Shown here: piece by piece, positions 52,566 through 62,451 of the stretch
Layout of the letters: the number at the start of each line of letters is the position of its first letter
Numbering within the stretch: the first letter of the stretch is position 1
Notes under the pieces: model-generated
Database searches by the model: none
Told to the model about the DNA's origin: nothing
Seen by the model: only the letters and a program-made list of their open reading frames with translations
Assembly: GCF_006265095.1 (NCBI RefSeq)
Contig: NZ_VCNK01000014.1
Location: 62,001-126,000, forward strand
DNA: 64,000 nucleotides
Source of the DNA: Phaeobacter sp. B1627
GTDB taxonomy: Bacteria; Pseudomonadota; Alphaproteobacteria; Rhodobacterales; Rhodobacteraceae
Reading direction: 5' to 3'
Made by a program: the position numbers and the translations under genes

Positions 52566-54779
52566 ATGACACGTCAGCGCCGCCCTGTGCTGCTGGCGAT
52601 GGTACCCCTGTGGCTGGGTCTGACCGGGGCGGCTGCGCTCGCGCAGACGGTGGCCACCCTCGCCCCCACCCCCCCTGCTTCGGCACCCGCGCAGGCGACC
52701 GAGGACGAGAACGCGCCCGCGATGCTGGTGGCCGACCGGGTCTTTATCTCACCCGGACACAAATTGGTGGCCGAAGGAAATGTCGAGGTCTTCCAGGGGG
52801 ATATACGGCTTCAGGCCAACCGGATCGTCTATGACCGCCAGAACGGTATGCTGAATCTTGAAGGTCCGATCCGCATCGATCAGAGCGGCGCAATCACCGT
52901 TCTGGCCGATACCGCAGAGCTGGACAACGGTCTGCGCGACGGCATCCTGCGCGGGGCGCGGCTGGTGTTTGATCAGCAGGTGCAACTGGCCGCCCTGCAG
53001 ATGACCCGGGTCGAGGGGCGGTATTCCCAGCTCTACAAGACCTCCGTGACCTCCTGCGATGTCTGTGACGACGGCCGCCCGCCGCTCTGGCAAATCCGGG
53101 CGGAACGGATCACCCATGACGAGCAGGAACGGCAGCTCTACCTGGAGAACGCGCAATTGCGGATCAGGGATGTGCCGGTCTTCTACTTTCCCGCCCTGCG
53201 CCTGCCGGATCCGACACTGAACCGCGCCAGCGGGTTTCTGATCCCGTCGCTGTCGAGCTCGTCCAACCTCGGGTTCGGTTTCAAACTGCCGTATTTCGTG
53301 ACCATCGGCCCCCACAGGGACCTGACCATCACGCCCTATCTGTCGGCCGATACCACCACATTGGACCTGCGCTACCGCCAGGCCTTTCGCAACGGGCAGA
53401 TCGAGATTTCCGGCGCGTTCAGCCGGGATGACATTCAGCCCGACGACGGACGCGGCTACCTCTTTGCCAGCGGCAGGTTCGACATCCAGCGCGGCTTCAG
53501 GCTGAGCTTTGATCTCAGGACGGTCTCTGATGACGCCTATCTCGCGGATTACGACATTTCCGACACCGACCGGCTCCGCTCCGATGTGACCCTCAGCCGG
53601 GCGCGACGGGATCAGCTGATCCAGATCGCGGCCTATAACTACAAAACCCTGCGGGACACGGAGAACCAGGATTTTGTGCCCGCGACCATCCTCACCGGGA
53701 CGTTCGAACAACGCCTGTTTCCCAAACGGATCGGCGGCGAGCTGCGGCTCAGGCTGAACGCGACGCAATTCAACCGCGCCTCCTCTCTGGATGCCACCGC
53801 AACCGAGGCCAACGGGCGCGATGTTACCCGGGTCTCTGCCGACATCACATGGTTGCGCAGCTGGATCTTGCCCGGCGGCGTGGAAACCACCTGGACGGCG
53901 GGCATCGGGCTCGACAGTTTTGCCCTGTCCGATGATGCCGCCTTTGACAACGAAGCGAACCGGGTCACGCCCAAAACCGCGCTGACCTTCCGCCGGCCGA
54001 TGGCGCGCCAGACGGCCTCGGGCGCCACCCAGATCCTGGAGCCGATCCTCCAGCTGGGGTGGACCAAGGTGAACGGCGATGATGTCCCGAACGAATCCAG
54101 CAACATCTCCGAATTCGATCAGGGGAACCTGCTCGCCCTGTCCCGCTTCCCCGAGGCAGATGCGCGGGAGGATGGCCGCTCTCTGGTCTACGGCGTGCAT
54201 TTCTCGCATTTCGACCCCTCCGGCTGGGAGGCGACCGGCATCGTGGCACAGGTCCTGCGGTCAGATTCGCAGGACGGTTTCACCTCCAGTTCCGGGCTGG
54301 ACGGGCAGAACTCCAATATACTGGTCGCCGGGCAGATCGGATTGCGGAACAATCTGACACTGACGGCACGGGGCCTGTTCGATGAGGAATGGTCCGTGTC
54401 CAAGGCAGAATTTCGCGGCGACATCAGCCGCGACCGGCTGACGCTTGCCGGCAGCTACCTCTGGCTGCAGGCCGACGCCGAAGAAGATCGCGACAGCGAA
54501 ACATCGGAACTGTGGTTTGACGGCTCATATGCGCTGACCCCCGCATGGGAAGCAGGCGCCAGCATGCGATATGACATCACCGACGGCCGGGCCACCCGCG
54601 CGGGCATTGGTTTGACATATCGAAACGAGTGCGTGACCCTCGACCTCTCAGTCAGCCGTCGCTATACCTCCACCACAAGTGTTGAGCCGTCGACCGATTT
54701 CGGTTTTACACTGTCACTCAACGGCTTTTCCGTAAAAAGCGGCACCACAACAAGCAGGCGATCATGCAGCACAACGTAA
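52566..54779 (+). CDS. lptD: LPS-assembly outer-membrane protein LptD
   Basis: The 737-aa protein has a signal peptide (PVLLAMVPLWLGLTGAAALA), an N-terminal LptA-like beta-jellyroll (GNVEVFQGDIRLQANRIVYD), and a large beta-barrel rich in alternating strands. TSCDVCDDGRPPLWQIRAER near residue 165 carries the cysteine pair typical of alphaproteobacterial LptD. It inserts LPS into the outer leaflet with LptE. An ATG 21 bp upstream inside lptG is possible. The 3' end overlaps surA by 16 bp. Confidence 0.95.
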   Translation: MTRQRRPVLLAMVPLWLGLTGAAALAQTVATLAPTPPASAPAQATEDENAPAMLVADRVFISPGHKLVAEGNVEVFQGDIRLQANRIVYDRQNGMLNLEGPIRIDQSGAITVLADTAELDNGLRDGILRGARLVFDQQVQLAALQMTRVEGRYSQLYKTSVTSCDVCDDGRPPLWQIRAERITHDEQERQLYLENAQLRIRDVPVFYFPALRLPDPTLNRASGFLIPSLSSSSNLGFGFKLPYFVTIGPHRDLTITPYLSADTTTLDLRYRQAFRNGQIEISGAFSRDDIQPDDGRGYLFASGRFDIQRGFRLSFDLRTVSDDAYLADYDISDTDRLRSDVTLSRARRDQLIQIAAYNYKTLRDTENQDFVPATILTGTFEQRLFPKRIGGELRLRLNATQFNRASSLDATATEANGRDVTRVSADITWLRSWILPGGVETTWTAGIGLDSFALSDDAAFDNEANRVTPKTALTFRRPMARQTASGATQILEPILQLGWTKVNGDDVPNESSNISEFDQGNLLALSRFPEADAREDGRSLVYGVHFSHFDPSGWEATGIVAQVLRSDSQDGFTSSSGLDGQNSNILVAGQIGLRNNLTLTARGLFDEEWSVSKAEFRGDISRDRLTLAGSYLWLQADAEEDRDSETSELWFDGSYALTPAWEAGASMRYDITDGRATRAGIGLTYRNECVTLDLSVSRRYTSTTSVEPSTDFGFTLSLNGFSVKSGTTTSRRSCSTT

Positions 54780-56041
54780 TTCTCCGCCGGGCCATCCGGG
54801 CCCTGATCAACCGGACGCGCACAGCTGCAGGCCTCGGCGCTCTGACCCTGTCGTTTGTGGCCGCTCTGCCGCTCTCACCGAGTGCCGCGCAGGGATTGTT
54901 TGCCCCGGCCATTATCGTCAATGAGGACGTGATCACCGCCTACGAACTGGAACAGCGCGCCTTGTTCCTGTCGGTTCTGGGCTCCGCGCAGGGCGATCCC
55001 CTCGTTGCCGCCCGCAAGGATCTGATCGAAGACCGGTTGAAACGGTCCGCAATGGCCGAGGTCGGGCTGACCCTCAGCGATGCGGAAATCACCGAAGGGA
55101 TGCGCGAGCTGGCCGCGCGCGCCAATCTGCCGCTCGAGGACTTCCTCGCCCGGTTGCAACAGGCCGGTGTCGCCCCCGAAACGGTTCGCGATTTCGCCTC
55201 TGCCGGATTGGGGTGGCGTGAATATGTGCGGGGTCGTTACCTGTCCCGGGCGCGCCCGACAGAAGAAGAGATCGACCGCGCCATGGGCTCTGCCGGATCG
55301 GGCAGCGTTCAGGTTCTGCTTTCCGAAATCATCATGCCCGTGGATCAGAACAACGCCGCACAGGTCGAGGAACTTGCGACCCAGATCGCGGACGTGAAAA
55401 CCAGCGAGGCCTTCGCGGCATCGGCGGCGCAGTTTTCCGCCTCTGACAGTCGTTTGGACGGTGGCCGCCTGCCCTGGATGCCCCTGACCCGTCTGCCGCC
55501 TCAGCTACAGGAGGTCGTGCTGGCCCTCAAACCGGGTGAAATCACCCGCCCGTTGTCGCTGCCCGGTGCGGTTGCGCTGTTCCAGATGCGGGGCCTGCGC
55601 GAAGTGGACGGCCGCAGCGCCCGTTTTGCCGCCATCGATTACGCGACATACCGCATTCCCGGTGGTCGCAGCGCCGACGCTCTGGCGCGCGCCAAGGAGG
55701 TCCGGGACGCGGTCGATACCTGCGACGACCTCTATGGCATCGCCAAGGATCAGGACCCGGCCGTGTTGTACCGCGGCAGTGTCGCCCCGGCGGACATCCC
55801 GCAGGACATCGCGCTGCAGCTGGCCAAACTGGACACAGGCGAATCCACCGCTGATATCACCCGCGACAACGGTCAGACCCTGCTTCTGGTGATGCTTTGC
55901 GGCCGCACGAGCGAGATCAACGCCACCCAGGAAGATGCCCGCCTCACGGTTGCCAACGCCCTGGTGCAGCAGCGGCTGAATGCCCTGGCCGACAGCCTTG
56001 TGGAACAGCTGCGGGCCAACGCGCGGATTGAGATGCGATGA
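54764..56041 (+). CDS. SurA-type periplasmic peptidylprolyl isomerase/chaperone, 425 aa
   Basis: A signal peptide (LGALTLSFVAALPLSPSAA) is followed by a SurA N-domain (IIVNEDVITAYELEQRALFL) and a parvulin-type PPIase domain around residues 180-285 (QVLLSEIIMP, GGRLPWMP, GEITRPL). A C-terminal helix closes the core domain. SurA guides outer-membrane proteins such as LptD. The gene overlaps the end of lptD and is coupled to pdxA. Confidence 0.92.
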   Translation: MQHNVILRRAIRALINRTRTAAGLGALTLSFVAALPLSPSAAQGLFAPAIIVNEDVITAYELEQRALFLSVLGSAQGDPLVAARKDLIEDRLKRSAMAEVGLTLSDAEITEGMRELAARANLPLEDFLARLQQAGVAPETVRDFASAGLGWREYVRGRYLSRARPTEEEIDRAMGSAGSGSVQVLLSEIIMPVDQNNAAQVEELATQIADVKTSEAFAASAAQFSASDSRLDGGRLPWMPLTRLPPQLQEVVLALKPGEITRPLSLPGAVALFQMRGLREVDGRSARFAAIDYATYRIPGGRSADALARAKEVRDAVDTCDDLYGIAKDQDPAVLYRGSVAPADIPQDIALQLAKLDTGESTADITRDNGQTLLLVMLCGRTSEINATQEDARLTVANALVQQRLNALADSLVEQLRANARIEMR

Positions 56042-57012
56042 CACGACCGCCGCAGGTGATTGCGCTCTCCTGCGGCGAACCAGCAGGCATCGGACCCGAG
56101 ATTGCCGTCGCGGCCTGGTCGCAGCTGCGCAGCTCCTGCCCGTTTGTCTGGATCGGCGACCCGCGCCACTTGCCGGCAGGAACAGAGTTCACCGAAGTCG
56201 CCACCCCGGCAGAGGCGCTCACCGTCAGTAGGAACAGCCTGCCCGTCCTGCCGATCCCCTTCGAGGGCGCCGCAACCCAGGGCACCGCGGATCCGCGCAA
56301 TGCCACCGGTGTCATCCGGTCGATCGAGACGGCAGTCGCGCTGGTCACGGCCGGTCAGGCCTCTGCCGTCTGCACGGCGCCGATCCACAAGAAAGCGCTG
56401 ATCGACGGAGCCGCTTTCGCCTATCCCGGACATACGGAATTCCTCGCCGCCCTCGCCGGTGTCGGACGTGTGGTGATGATGCTGGCGAGCGCCGAGCTGC
56501 GCGTCGTTCCGGCCACCATCCACATCCCGCTCTGCCAGGTGGCCGAGACGCTGACCCCGGCGCTCCTGCGCGAGGTGATCACCCTCACCGCAGAGGGTCT
56601 GACGCGCCAGTTTGGCATAGCCGCGCCCCGGATCGCGATCACCGGCCTCAATCCCCATGCCGGCGAAGGCGGTGCCATGGGGCAGGAAGAGCTGGCGTGG
56701 ATGACCGGGCTGATCACACAGATGCAGGCCGAGGGCCATCTCCTGACCGGGCCTCATCCTGCCGATACTTTGTTTCACGCGGCCGCCCGTGCGCGCTATG
56801 ATGCTGCAATCGCAATGTATCACGATCAGGCGCTGATCCCGATCAAGACGCTGGACTTCGACAAGGGCGTGAATGTCACCCTTGGCCTGCCCTTCATTCG
56901 CACCTCGCCCGACCACGGGACGGCCTTTGACATCGCCGGTCAAGGCATCGCATCGCCCTCCAGCCTGATCGAGGCGCTGAAGCTCGCCCAGACCATGGCC
57001 GCCTCCGTCTGA
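56038..57012 (+). CDS. pdxA: 4-hydroxythreonine-4-phosphate dehydrogenase
   Basis: The 324-aa PLP-biosynthesis enzyme starts with LSCGEPAGIGPEIAVAAW. AVCTAPIHKKAL near residue 110, metal-binding His in YHDQALIPIKTLDFDKGVNV near 260, and SPDHGTAFDIAGQG near the end are conserved. The start overlaps the surA stop. It acts in the DXP-dependent vitamin B6 pathway. Confidence 0.97.
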   Translation: MTRPPQVIALSCGEPAGIGPEIAVAAWSQLRSSCPFVWIGDPRHLPAGTEFTEVATPAEALTVSRNSLPVLPIPFEGAATQGTADPRNATGVIRSIETAVALVTAGQASAVCTAPIHKKALIDGAAFAYPGHTEFLAALAGVGRVVMMLASAELRVVPATIHIPLCQVAETLTPALLREVITLTAEGLTRQFGIAAPRIAITGLNPHAGEGGAMGQEELAWMTGLITQMQAEGHLLTGPHPADTLFHAAARARYDAAIAMYHDQALIPIKTLDFDKGVNVTLGLPFIRTSPDHGTAFDIAGQGIASPSSLIEALKLAQTMAASV

Positions 57013-57144
57013 GCGCCCTACAATCGCGGTGACGGATGGCGCCCGCAAGCCGGTCACAACAGATCGGGGCAGATCAGGCCAAACCGTGGCATATCAGAAA
57101 CAACCGCTTTCCAGATCGGTCCCAGCCGCCTATGAAGGCGCATC

Positions 57145-57987
57145 ATGAGCGCCATCGACACACTCCCCCCGCTGCGCGAGGTCATCGCGACCCATCAGCT
57201 CTCGGCCCGCAAATCGCTGGGTCAGAACTTTTTGCTGGACCTGAACCTCACCGCCAAAATTGCGCGCCAGGCCGGCGATCTGTCCGGCTGTGACGTGCTG
57301 GAGATCGGACCCGGTCCCGGCGGGCTGACCCGGGGCTTGCTGAGCGAAGGCGCGCGCCGCGTGCTGGCGATTGAAAAGGATCAGCGCTGCCTGCCGGCCT
57401 TGGCGGACATCGCGGCCGCCTACCCCGGCCGGCTGGAGGTGATCAACGGCGACGCGCTGGAGATAGACCCGCTGGCCCATCTGACACCGCCAATCCGCAT
57501 CGCGGCCAACCTGCCCTACAACGTCGGCACCGAGCTTCTGGTGCGCTGGCTGACGCCAAAAGAATGGCCGCCCGTGTGGCAGAGCCTGACATTGATGTTC
57601 CAGCGTGAAGTTGCCGAACGCATTGTCGCGCAACCCGGTTCCAAGGCCTATGGCCGTCTGGCGCTTTTGGCACAGTGGCGGTCCGACGCCAGAATTGTCA
57701 TGTCGCTGCCGCCGGGCGCCTTTACCCCGCCGCCAAAGGTCAGCAGCGCGGTCGTCCACCTGACCGCCCTTCCCGAGCCACGCTTTCCCGCCGATGCGGC
57801 GGTGCTGTCGCGGGTTGTCGCCGCCGCGTTCAATCAACGTCGCAAGATGCTGCGCGCCTCTCTGAAGGGGATCAGCCCCGCGATTGAGGACCATCTGCGG
57901 GCCGCGGGCATCCCACCGACCGAACGGGCTGAACAGATCAGCCTGGAGGCCTTTTGCGCCCTCGCCCGCAGCCTCAAATCTCTGTAG
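57145..57987 (+). CDS. rsmA: 16S rRNA dimethyladenosine transferase
   Basis: The 280-aa KsgA enzyme dimethylates two adenines near the 3' end of 16S rRNA. The start contains [20 protein letters not shown], the SAM motif is [16 protein letters not shown] near residue 52, and the catalytic motif is [10 protein letters not shown] near 120. It follows pdxA with a 132-bp spacer that contains a gatcggggca-type repeat. Confidence 0.97.
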   Translation: MSAIDTLPPLREVIATHQLSARKSLGQNFLLDLNLTAKIARQAGDLSGCDVLEIGPGPGGLTRGLLSEGARRVLAIEKDQRCLPALADIAAAYPGRLEVINGDALEIDPLAHLTPPIRIAANLPYNVGTELLVRWLTPKEWPPVWQSLTLMFQREVAERIVAQPGSKAYGRLALLAQWRSDARIVMSLPPGAFTPPPKVSSAVVHLTALPEPRFPADAAVLSRVVAAAFNQRRKMLRASLKGISPAIEDHLRAAGIPPTERAEQISLEAFCALARSLKSL

Positions 57988-58028
57988 CCACCGCAGGCAG
58001 GACCCGCCCGTCTTCAGGTTGACGACGT

Positions 58029-58084
58029 CAGATACGCATAAGACAGATACGCAAAAACCCCCGTGCGGCCGCATCGGGGGTTTT
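58029..58084. terminator. 15-bp repeat and bidirectional terminator after rsmA
   Basis: A 15-bp unit (cagatacgcataaga) is repeated at 58029-58043 and partly from 58044. The terminator stem aaaacccccg (58054-58063) with cgggggtttt (58075-58084) follows, with an 11-base loop. It serves rsmA and the convergent DUF4167 gene. Confidence 0.85.
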
Positions 58085-58112
58085 CATTGGCGTGCTAGGC
58101 TCCGATCAGAGA

Positions 58113-58796
58113 TTACTCTGCCGCTTCCTGAGGCTCTTCCGGCTTGGGCTTCGGCTTCGGCTTTGCCCGGCTGCGCTTTGGCTTGGCCTCGGCATCGGGT
58201 TTCGCCTCGGAATGTCCGTCCGGATTGCCGTCTGGCATGCCATCTGAGGCGGGCTCTTTCGGAGCAGCAGGCTTGCGGTTGCGCGGTTTGCGGCTGGGGG
58301 CCTTCTTGACCTCGGGGGTCTCAGGGGCAGAGGTCTGCCCCTCCGGCGTCTCCACCAGACCGCTGCTTTCGCTCACGGGCGCTGCAGCGTCGCGCGGATC
58401 CTGGATCTCGGGCTGCGGGCCCTCACCGGAAGCCGCATCCGTCGTCGCTTCACGCTCCTGACGTTCAAGCCGCTCAGCCCGTTCCCGATCACGTTCGGCC
58501 TGGCGTTCACGGTTTTGCCGCTCCTGCTCCTCCCGACGAGTGTCGATTTCGCGCTGCGCTTCGTTCAGCATCCGCAGGTAGTGTTCCGCGTGCTGCTGGA
58601 AGTTCTCAGCCGCAACCCGGTCGTTGCTCAGCTGAGCATCCCGCGTAAGCTGATTATACTTATCGATGATTTGCTGCGGCGTACCGCGCACTTTACCTTC
58701 TGGTCCATTGCTGTCGAACACGCGGTTCACAACATTGACCCCATTCGGGCGATTTCGGTTCGACTTTGAACGCGAACGTGATTTGGACGATCTCAT
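58113..58796 (-). CDS. DUF4167-domain protein, 227 aa
   Basis: The Arg/Ser/Asn-rich start (SKSRSRSKSNRNRPN) and VNRVFDSNGPEGKVRGTPQQ, then IIDKYNQLTRDAQ, identify the alphaproteobacterial DUF4167 family. A long charged helix (residues 75-115) and a disordered Ala/Pro/Lys tail (SRAKPKPKPKPEEP) follow. The very basic N terminus suggests RNA or DNA binding; the function is unknown. Confidence 0.92.
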   Translation of the reverse strand: MRSSKSRSRSKSNRNRPNGVNVVNRVFDSNGPEGKVRGTPQQIIDKYNQLTRDAQLSNDRVAAENFQQHAEHYLRMLNEAQREIDTRREEQERQNRERQAERDRERAERLERQEREATTDAASGEGPQPEIQDPRDAAAPVSESSGLVETPEGQTSAPETPEVKKAPSRKPRNRKPAAPKEPASDGMPDGNPDGHSEAKPDAEAKPKRSRAKPKPKPKPEEPQEAAE

Positions 58797-58823
58797 ATGC
58801 CTAACGTCAGCCTTAATTCTAAT

Positions 58824-58909
58824 TGTCGAAGTCCTCTACTGCGCATCCTGCGCTGGGTCTGCGAACTTTTTTGGGCTTGGCGTCGCCGAGAAAACTGTCG
58901 AAGTCCTCT
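58824..58909. repeat. 14-bp direct repeat upstream of the DUF4167 gene
   Basis: tgtcgaagtcctct occurs at 58824-58837 and again at 58896-58909, 72 bp apart, in the 229-bp spacer between prmC and the DUF4167 gene. It may be a duplicated promoter element or repeated regulator site. Confidence 0.6.
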
Positions 58910-59025
58910 TACAGCAGCGACACCTTGAGTAACCATTTTCCGACAGCACAAACAAGGGGGCAGTGCATGATATTTGACTCTTTTTTGTATTCCGCCGCCA
59001 AAATCGAGGAATTTCCGCCGAAATG

Positions 59026-59862
59026 TCACGTCTTCCGGCCCAAAACCACCCGGTCGCGCCCGTCCAGATCCTGCAGCCGGGTGACACCAACCAGCCCCGC
59101 TGCCCCCATCATTTCCGCAACCTCCGCCCCCTGGGTCGGCCCGATTTCCACAATCAGGCGGCCACCTTGCGTCAGATATGGCGCGGCGCTGCCGCAGATT
59201 TTGCGATAGGCCGTCAGACCATCGGCCCCATCGGTCAGCGCCATCTGGGGTTCATGGTCGCGCACCTCTGCCGACAGGCCATCCATTTCACTCAGCGCAA
59301 TATATGGCGGATTTGAAACAATCAGGTCAAAACGCCCCTCGACGGCCGAAAACCAGTCTGATCGCCGGATATCCGCGCGCGCCTGCACCCGGTGCAGCAC
59401 CGCATTCGCGCTGGCCTGCAGGCAGGCCGCCTCGCTCAGATCGACCCCAAGCCCAGTTGCCTGCTGCTGTTCGGCAAGCAAGGTCACAAGAATGCAACCC
59501 GACCCGATCCCGAGATCCAAAACCCGTTCAAAAGGATGCGCCAGCGCCGCCTCGATCAGCGTTTCCGTCTCGGGCCGCGGATCGAGCACATCCGCCGAGA
59601 CTTTGAACCGTCGTCCGTAAAAATCCCGCTCCCCGACCAGATGAGACACCGGCACCCGGATCGCCCGCAGAGACACCAGCTGTTCATAGCGTTCGACAAT
59701 CTCGGACGGCAGATCCTCCGGCGCGATCAGGGTGATGCGGCTGGCATCCACCCGGGCCGCATGTGCCAGAAGAACCCGTGCGTCCCGCGCCGGATCATCC
59801 ACACCCGCCGCCCGGAGCCGCGCGGTCGCCGCGACCATGGCCTGCGCAGCGGTGGTGGTCAT
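59026..59862 (-). CDS. prmC: Release-factor glutamine methyltransferase
   Basis: The 278-aa enzyme methylates the Gln of the GGQ motif in RF1/RF2. The N-terminal helical domain precedes the SAM motif [16 protein letters not shown] near residue 115, and the catalytic NPPY ([15 protein letters not shown]) lies near 183. The start overlaps the stop of prfA (ATGA), placing enzyme and substrate in one transcript. Confidence 0.96.
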   Translation of the reverse strand: MTTTAAQAMVAATARLRAAGVDDPARDARVLLAHAARVDASRITLIAPEDLPSEIVERYEQLVSLRAIRVPVSHLVGERDFYGRRFKVSADVLDPRPETETLIEAALAHPFERVLDLGIGSGCILVTLLAEQQQATGLGVDLSEAACLQASANAVLHRVQARADIRRSDWFSAVEGRFDLIVSNPPYIALSEMDGLSAEVRDHEPQMALTDGADGLTAYRKICGSAAPYLTQGGRLIVEIGPTQGAEVAEMMGAAGLVGVTRLQDLDGRDRVVLGRKT

Positions 59863-60911
59863 TGCCCCATCTCCGCCAGCATCTGCGCCTGGTGATCCGA
59901 CGTCAGCGCATCGATGATTTCGTCAAGGTCGCCCCCCATGATCTGTTCAAGCTTGTAGAGCGTCAGGTTGATGCGATGATCCGACATCCGCCCCTGCGGA
60001 AAATTATAGGTACGGATCCGTTCGGACCGGTCGCCGGAGCCGACCTGGCTTGCGCGATCTGCGGAGCGTTCGGTATCGATCCGCTGCCGCTCCAGATCAT
60101 AGAGGCGGGTCTTCATCACCTGCATCGCGATCTCACGGTTGCGGTGCTGGGATTTTTCCGAGCTGGTGACCATCAGGCCGGTGGGCAAATGGGTGATGCG
60201 TACGGCCGAGTCGGTGGTATTGACGTGCTGCCCGCCTGCGCCGGACGCCCGCATTGTATCGATCCTCAGGTCATTCGGGTCGATCTTGATGTCCACGTCT
60301 TCCGCTTCCGGCAGAACAGCGACCGTCGCCGCCGAGGTGTGGATACGCCCCCCGCTTTCGGTCACCGGCACACGCTGAACACGGTGCACGCCGCTTTCGT
60401 ATTTCAACCGCGCAAAGACACCCTCGCCATTGATCCGTGCGACCAGCTCCTTGAGCCCGCCGAGTTCGGTGGACTGCTCTTCGATCACCTCGACCTTCCA
60501 GCCGCGGGCCTCGGCATAGCGGCTGTACATCCGGTACAGGTCACCGGCAAATAGCGCCGCCTCATCGCCACCGGTGCCCGGCCGGATCTCCAGAATCGCC
60601 GCCCGGCTGTCGGCCTCGTCCTTCGGCAGCAGGGCCAGCTGCAGCCGGTGTTCGGCCTCGGGCAAAGCCGCCCTGAGCGTCGGGATTTCCTCCAGCGCCA
60701 GCGCCTTCATGTCCGGATCGTCCAACATCTCTTCGGCATCGGCAAGATCGCTCAGAAGCTGCCGATAGGCACCGATCTGTTCCGCCACCGGGCGCAGATC
60801 GGAGTATTCCTTCGCCAGACGCGCGATATCGCCCCCAGGCCCATCGGCCATCGCCGCCTCGAGATACTGATAGCGTTGCAGGATCTGTTCCAGCCGGTCT
60901 TCGGGGATCAT
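59859..60911 (-). CDS. prfA: Peptide chain release factor 1
   Basis: The 350-aa factor reads UAA and UAG. The stop-codon tripeptide region [20 protein letters not shown] lies near residue 180 and the peptidyl-hydrolysis motif is [20 protein letters not shown] near 225. The length fits RF1. It is the first gene of prfA-prmC and is divergent from a small secreted protein. Confidence 0.97.
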   Translation of the reverse strand: MIPEDRLEQILQRYQYLEAAMADGPGGDIARLAKEYSDLRPVAEQIGAYRQLLSDLADAEEMLDDPDMKALALEEIPTLRAALPEAEHRLQLALLPKDEADSRAAILEIRPGTGGDEAALFAGDLYRMYSRYAEARGWKVEVIEEQSTELGGLKELVARINGEGVFARLKYESGVHRVQRVPVTESGGRIHTSAATVAVLPEAEDVDIKIDPNDLRIDTMRASGAGGQHVNTTDSAVRITHLPTGLMVTSSEKSQHRNREIAMQVMKTRLYDLERQRIDTERSADRASQVGSGDRSERIRTYNFPQGRMSDHRINLTLYKLEQIMGGDLDEIIDALTSDHQAQMLAEMGQ

Positions 60912-60985
60912 CGTCGGATCTGTCTCACTGTTTCGGGCGCCGTCAGGGCTTTGGCGCGGGGCTTCACCTGTGATAGGCTAGTGCC

Positions 60986-61270
60986 ATGAAACATGCCAGT
61001 GTTCTTGTCTGTCTCGCCCTTCTGGTCGTCACGGCGGCCCGAGCAGATGTGACCGGCCCCGGCGGCAAGACCGTTGATTGCTATTGCACCGACAAACAAG
61101 GGGGCCGTATCGAATTGGGCGAAACCATCTGCCTGCAGGTCGACGGGCGCATGTTCATGGCCCAATGCCAGATGTCGCTCAATGTGCCGATGTGGCGCGA
61201 GGTACAGGAGGGCTGCCTGTCCGCGCGCGCCCACCAAACACCGGCGCCAGACAGCCTGCCGCAGCTGTAG
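60986..61270 (+). CDS. Small secreted hypothetical protein, 94 aa
   Basis: A signal peptide (MKHASVLVCLALLVVTAARA) precedes a mature part of ~74 residues with four cysteines (DCYCTDK, ETICLQV, AQCQM) plus EGCLSAR near the end. The odd number suggests two disulfides and one free or paired cysteine. The pattern looks conserved and periplasmic. No function is recognised. Confidence 0.7.
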   Translation: MKHASVLVCLALLVVTAARADVTGPGGKTVDCYCTDKQGGRIELGETICLQVDGRMFMAQCQMSLNVPMWREVQEGCLSARAHQTPAPDSLPQL

Positions 61271-61393
61271 CGCGCTCTTGGCCGGGCGAAGCCCGGCGCC
61301 CGGCCCAACAGGCGGGAGATTTCGCACGAAATCGAAGCGTCGGCGGGAGAGCCACCCCTGACCGGAGCGCACCCGCACTAACCTGCGCCCCCG

Positions 61394-61443
61394 CCCGACC
61401 CGCCGCAAGGCGCCATGGCGCGACCCGCCACAAGGCGGGATGG
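61394..61443. repeat. About 25-bp tandem repeat between convergent genes
   Basis: Two copies of a cgacccgcc(g/a)caaggcg-type unit, each ending in atgg, at 61394-61418 and 61419-61443. They form hairpins with flanking GC words in the 230-bp spacer after the small secreted gene. Confidence 0.6.
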
Positions 61444-61500
61444 CCCGCGTGCAAATGCCCCGGCAGGGTCACCGGGATCACCGGCAGTTCAGCCCGCAGT

Positions 61501-62451
61501 TCAACCTTCTGGCACCTGCCCGGGGAGAATGCACAGCATCTCATAGATCAGATTCGCAGCCACCAATGCAGTATTGCCCGAGGTGTCATAGGGAGGCGAG
61601 ACTTCAACCAGATCAAAGCCCACCACATTCAGCCCCTTGAAGGCGCGGATCAGCTCCAGGGCCTGCATCGTCGTCAACCCGCCGATCTCCGGCGTGCCCG
61701 TTCCCGGCGCAAAGGCCGGATCAAGACTGTCGATATCATAGGAAATATAGACCGGCCGATTGCCGATATCGCGACGGATTTCGGCCCCCATATTGTGCAG
61801 CGACCGGTTCCACAGCTCTGATGCGAGAAAATGCTGAAAGCCCCAGCCCTGGGGTTCTTTCAGGTCATCGGGACCATAGCCAGTCCCCCGGAGCCCGATC
61901 TGATACACTTTGTCATCCACCAGCAGCCCCTCTTCGTGGGCGCGGCGGAACACGGTGCCGTGGGTCTCTTTCTCGCCGAACATCTCGTCATTCACATCCG
62001 CATGCGCATCGATATGGATCAGCGCCACCGGCCCGTGTTTGCGGGCAATCGCGCGCAAAATCGGCAGGGTGATCGAATGGTCTCCGCCCATGGCGACGGG
62101 CATGACATCCTGCGACAGGATCGCATCATAGCTGTCTTCGATAATGCGGAGCGATTCCGGCAGGTTGAAGGTGTTGATTGCCAGATCGCCAATATCAGCG
62201 ATGTTCAGGTGATCAAACGGAGCCCCGCCCGTGGTCATATTATAGGGCCGGATCATCGCGCTTTCGGCGCGGATCTGCTTGGGGCCGAACCGGGTCCCGG
62301 ACCGCCACGAGGTCCCGATGTCCATCGGCACCCCCAAAACCGCAACATCCAGCCCGTCCAGCGAGGTCGCCTGCGGCAGGCGCATATAGGTATTGGGTCC
62401 CGAGAACCGGGCCAGATCATTGCCGCTGATCGGTTGATTGAACTCTGTCAT
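61501..62451 (-). CDS. speB: Agmatinase/ureohydrolase-family protein, 316 aa
   Basis: The dinuclear Mn-binding motifs are complete: AMGGDHSITLPIL near residue 120, LIHIDAHADVNDEMFG near 145, and YISYDIDSLDPAFAPGTGTP near 228. The family hydrolyses guanidino compounds (agmatine, guanidinobutyrate and related) to urea and an amine. It overlaps the upstream paralog by 4 bp. Exact substrate is not decidable by eye. Confidence 0.92.
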   Translation of the reverse strand: MTEFNQPISGNDLARFSGPNTYMRLPQATSLDGLDVAVLGVPMDIGTSWRSGTRFGPKQIRAESAMIRPYNMTTGGAPFDHLNIADIGDLAINTFNLPESLRIIEDSYDAILSQDVMPVAMGGDHSITLPILRAIARKHGPVALIHIDAHADVNDEMFGEKETHGTVFRRAHEEGLLVDDKVYQIGLRGTGYGPDDLKEPQGWGFQHFLASELWNRSLHNMGAEIRRDIGNRPVYISYDIDSLDPAFAPGTGTPEIGGLTTMQALELIRAFKGLNVVGFDLVEVSPPYDTSGNTALVAANLIYEMLCILPGQVPEG

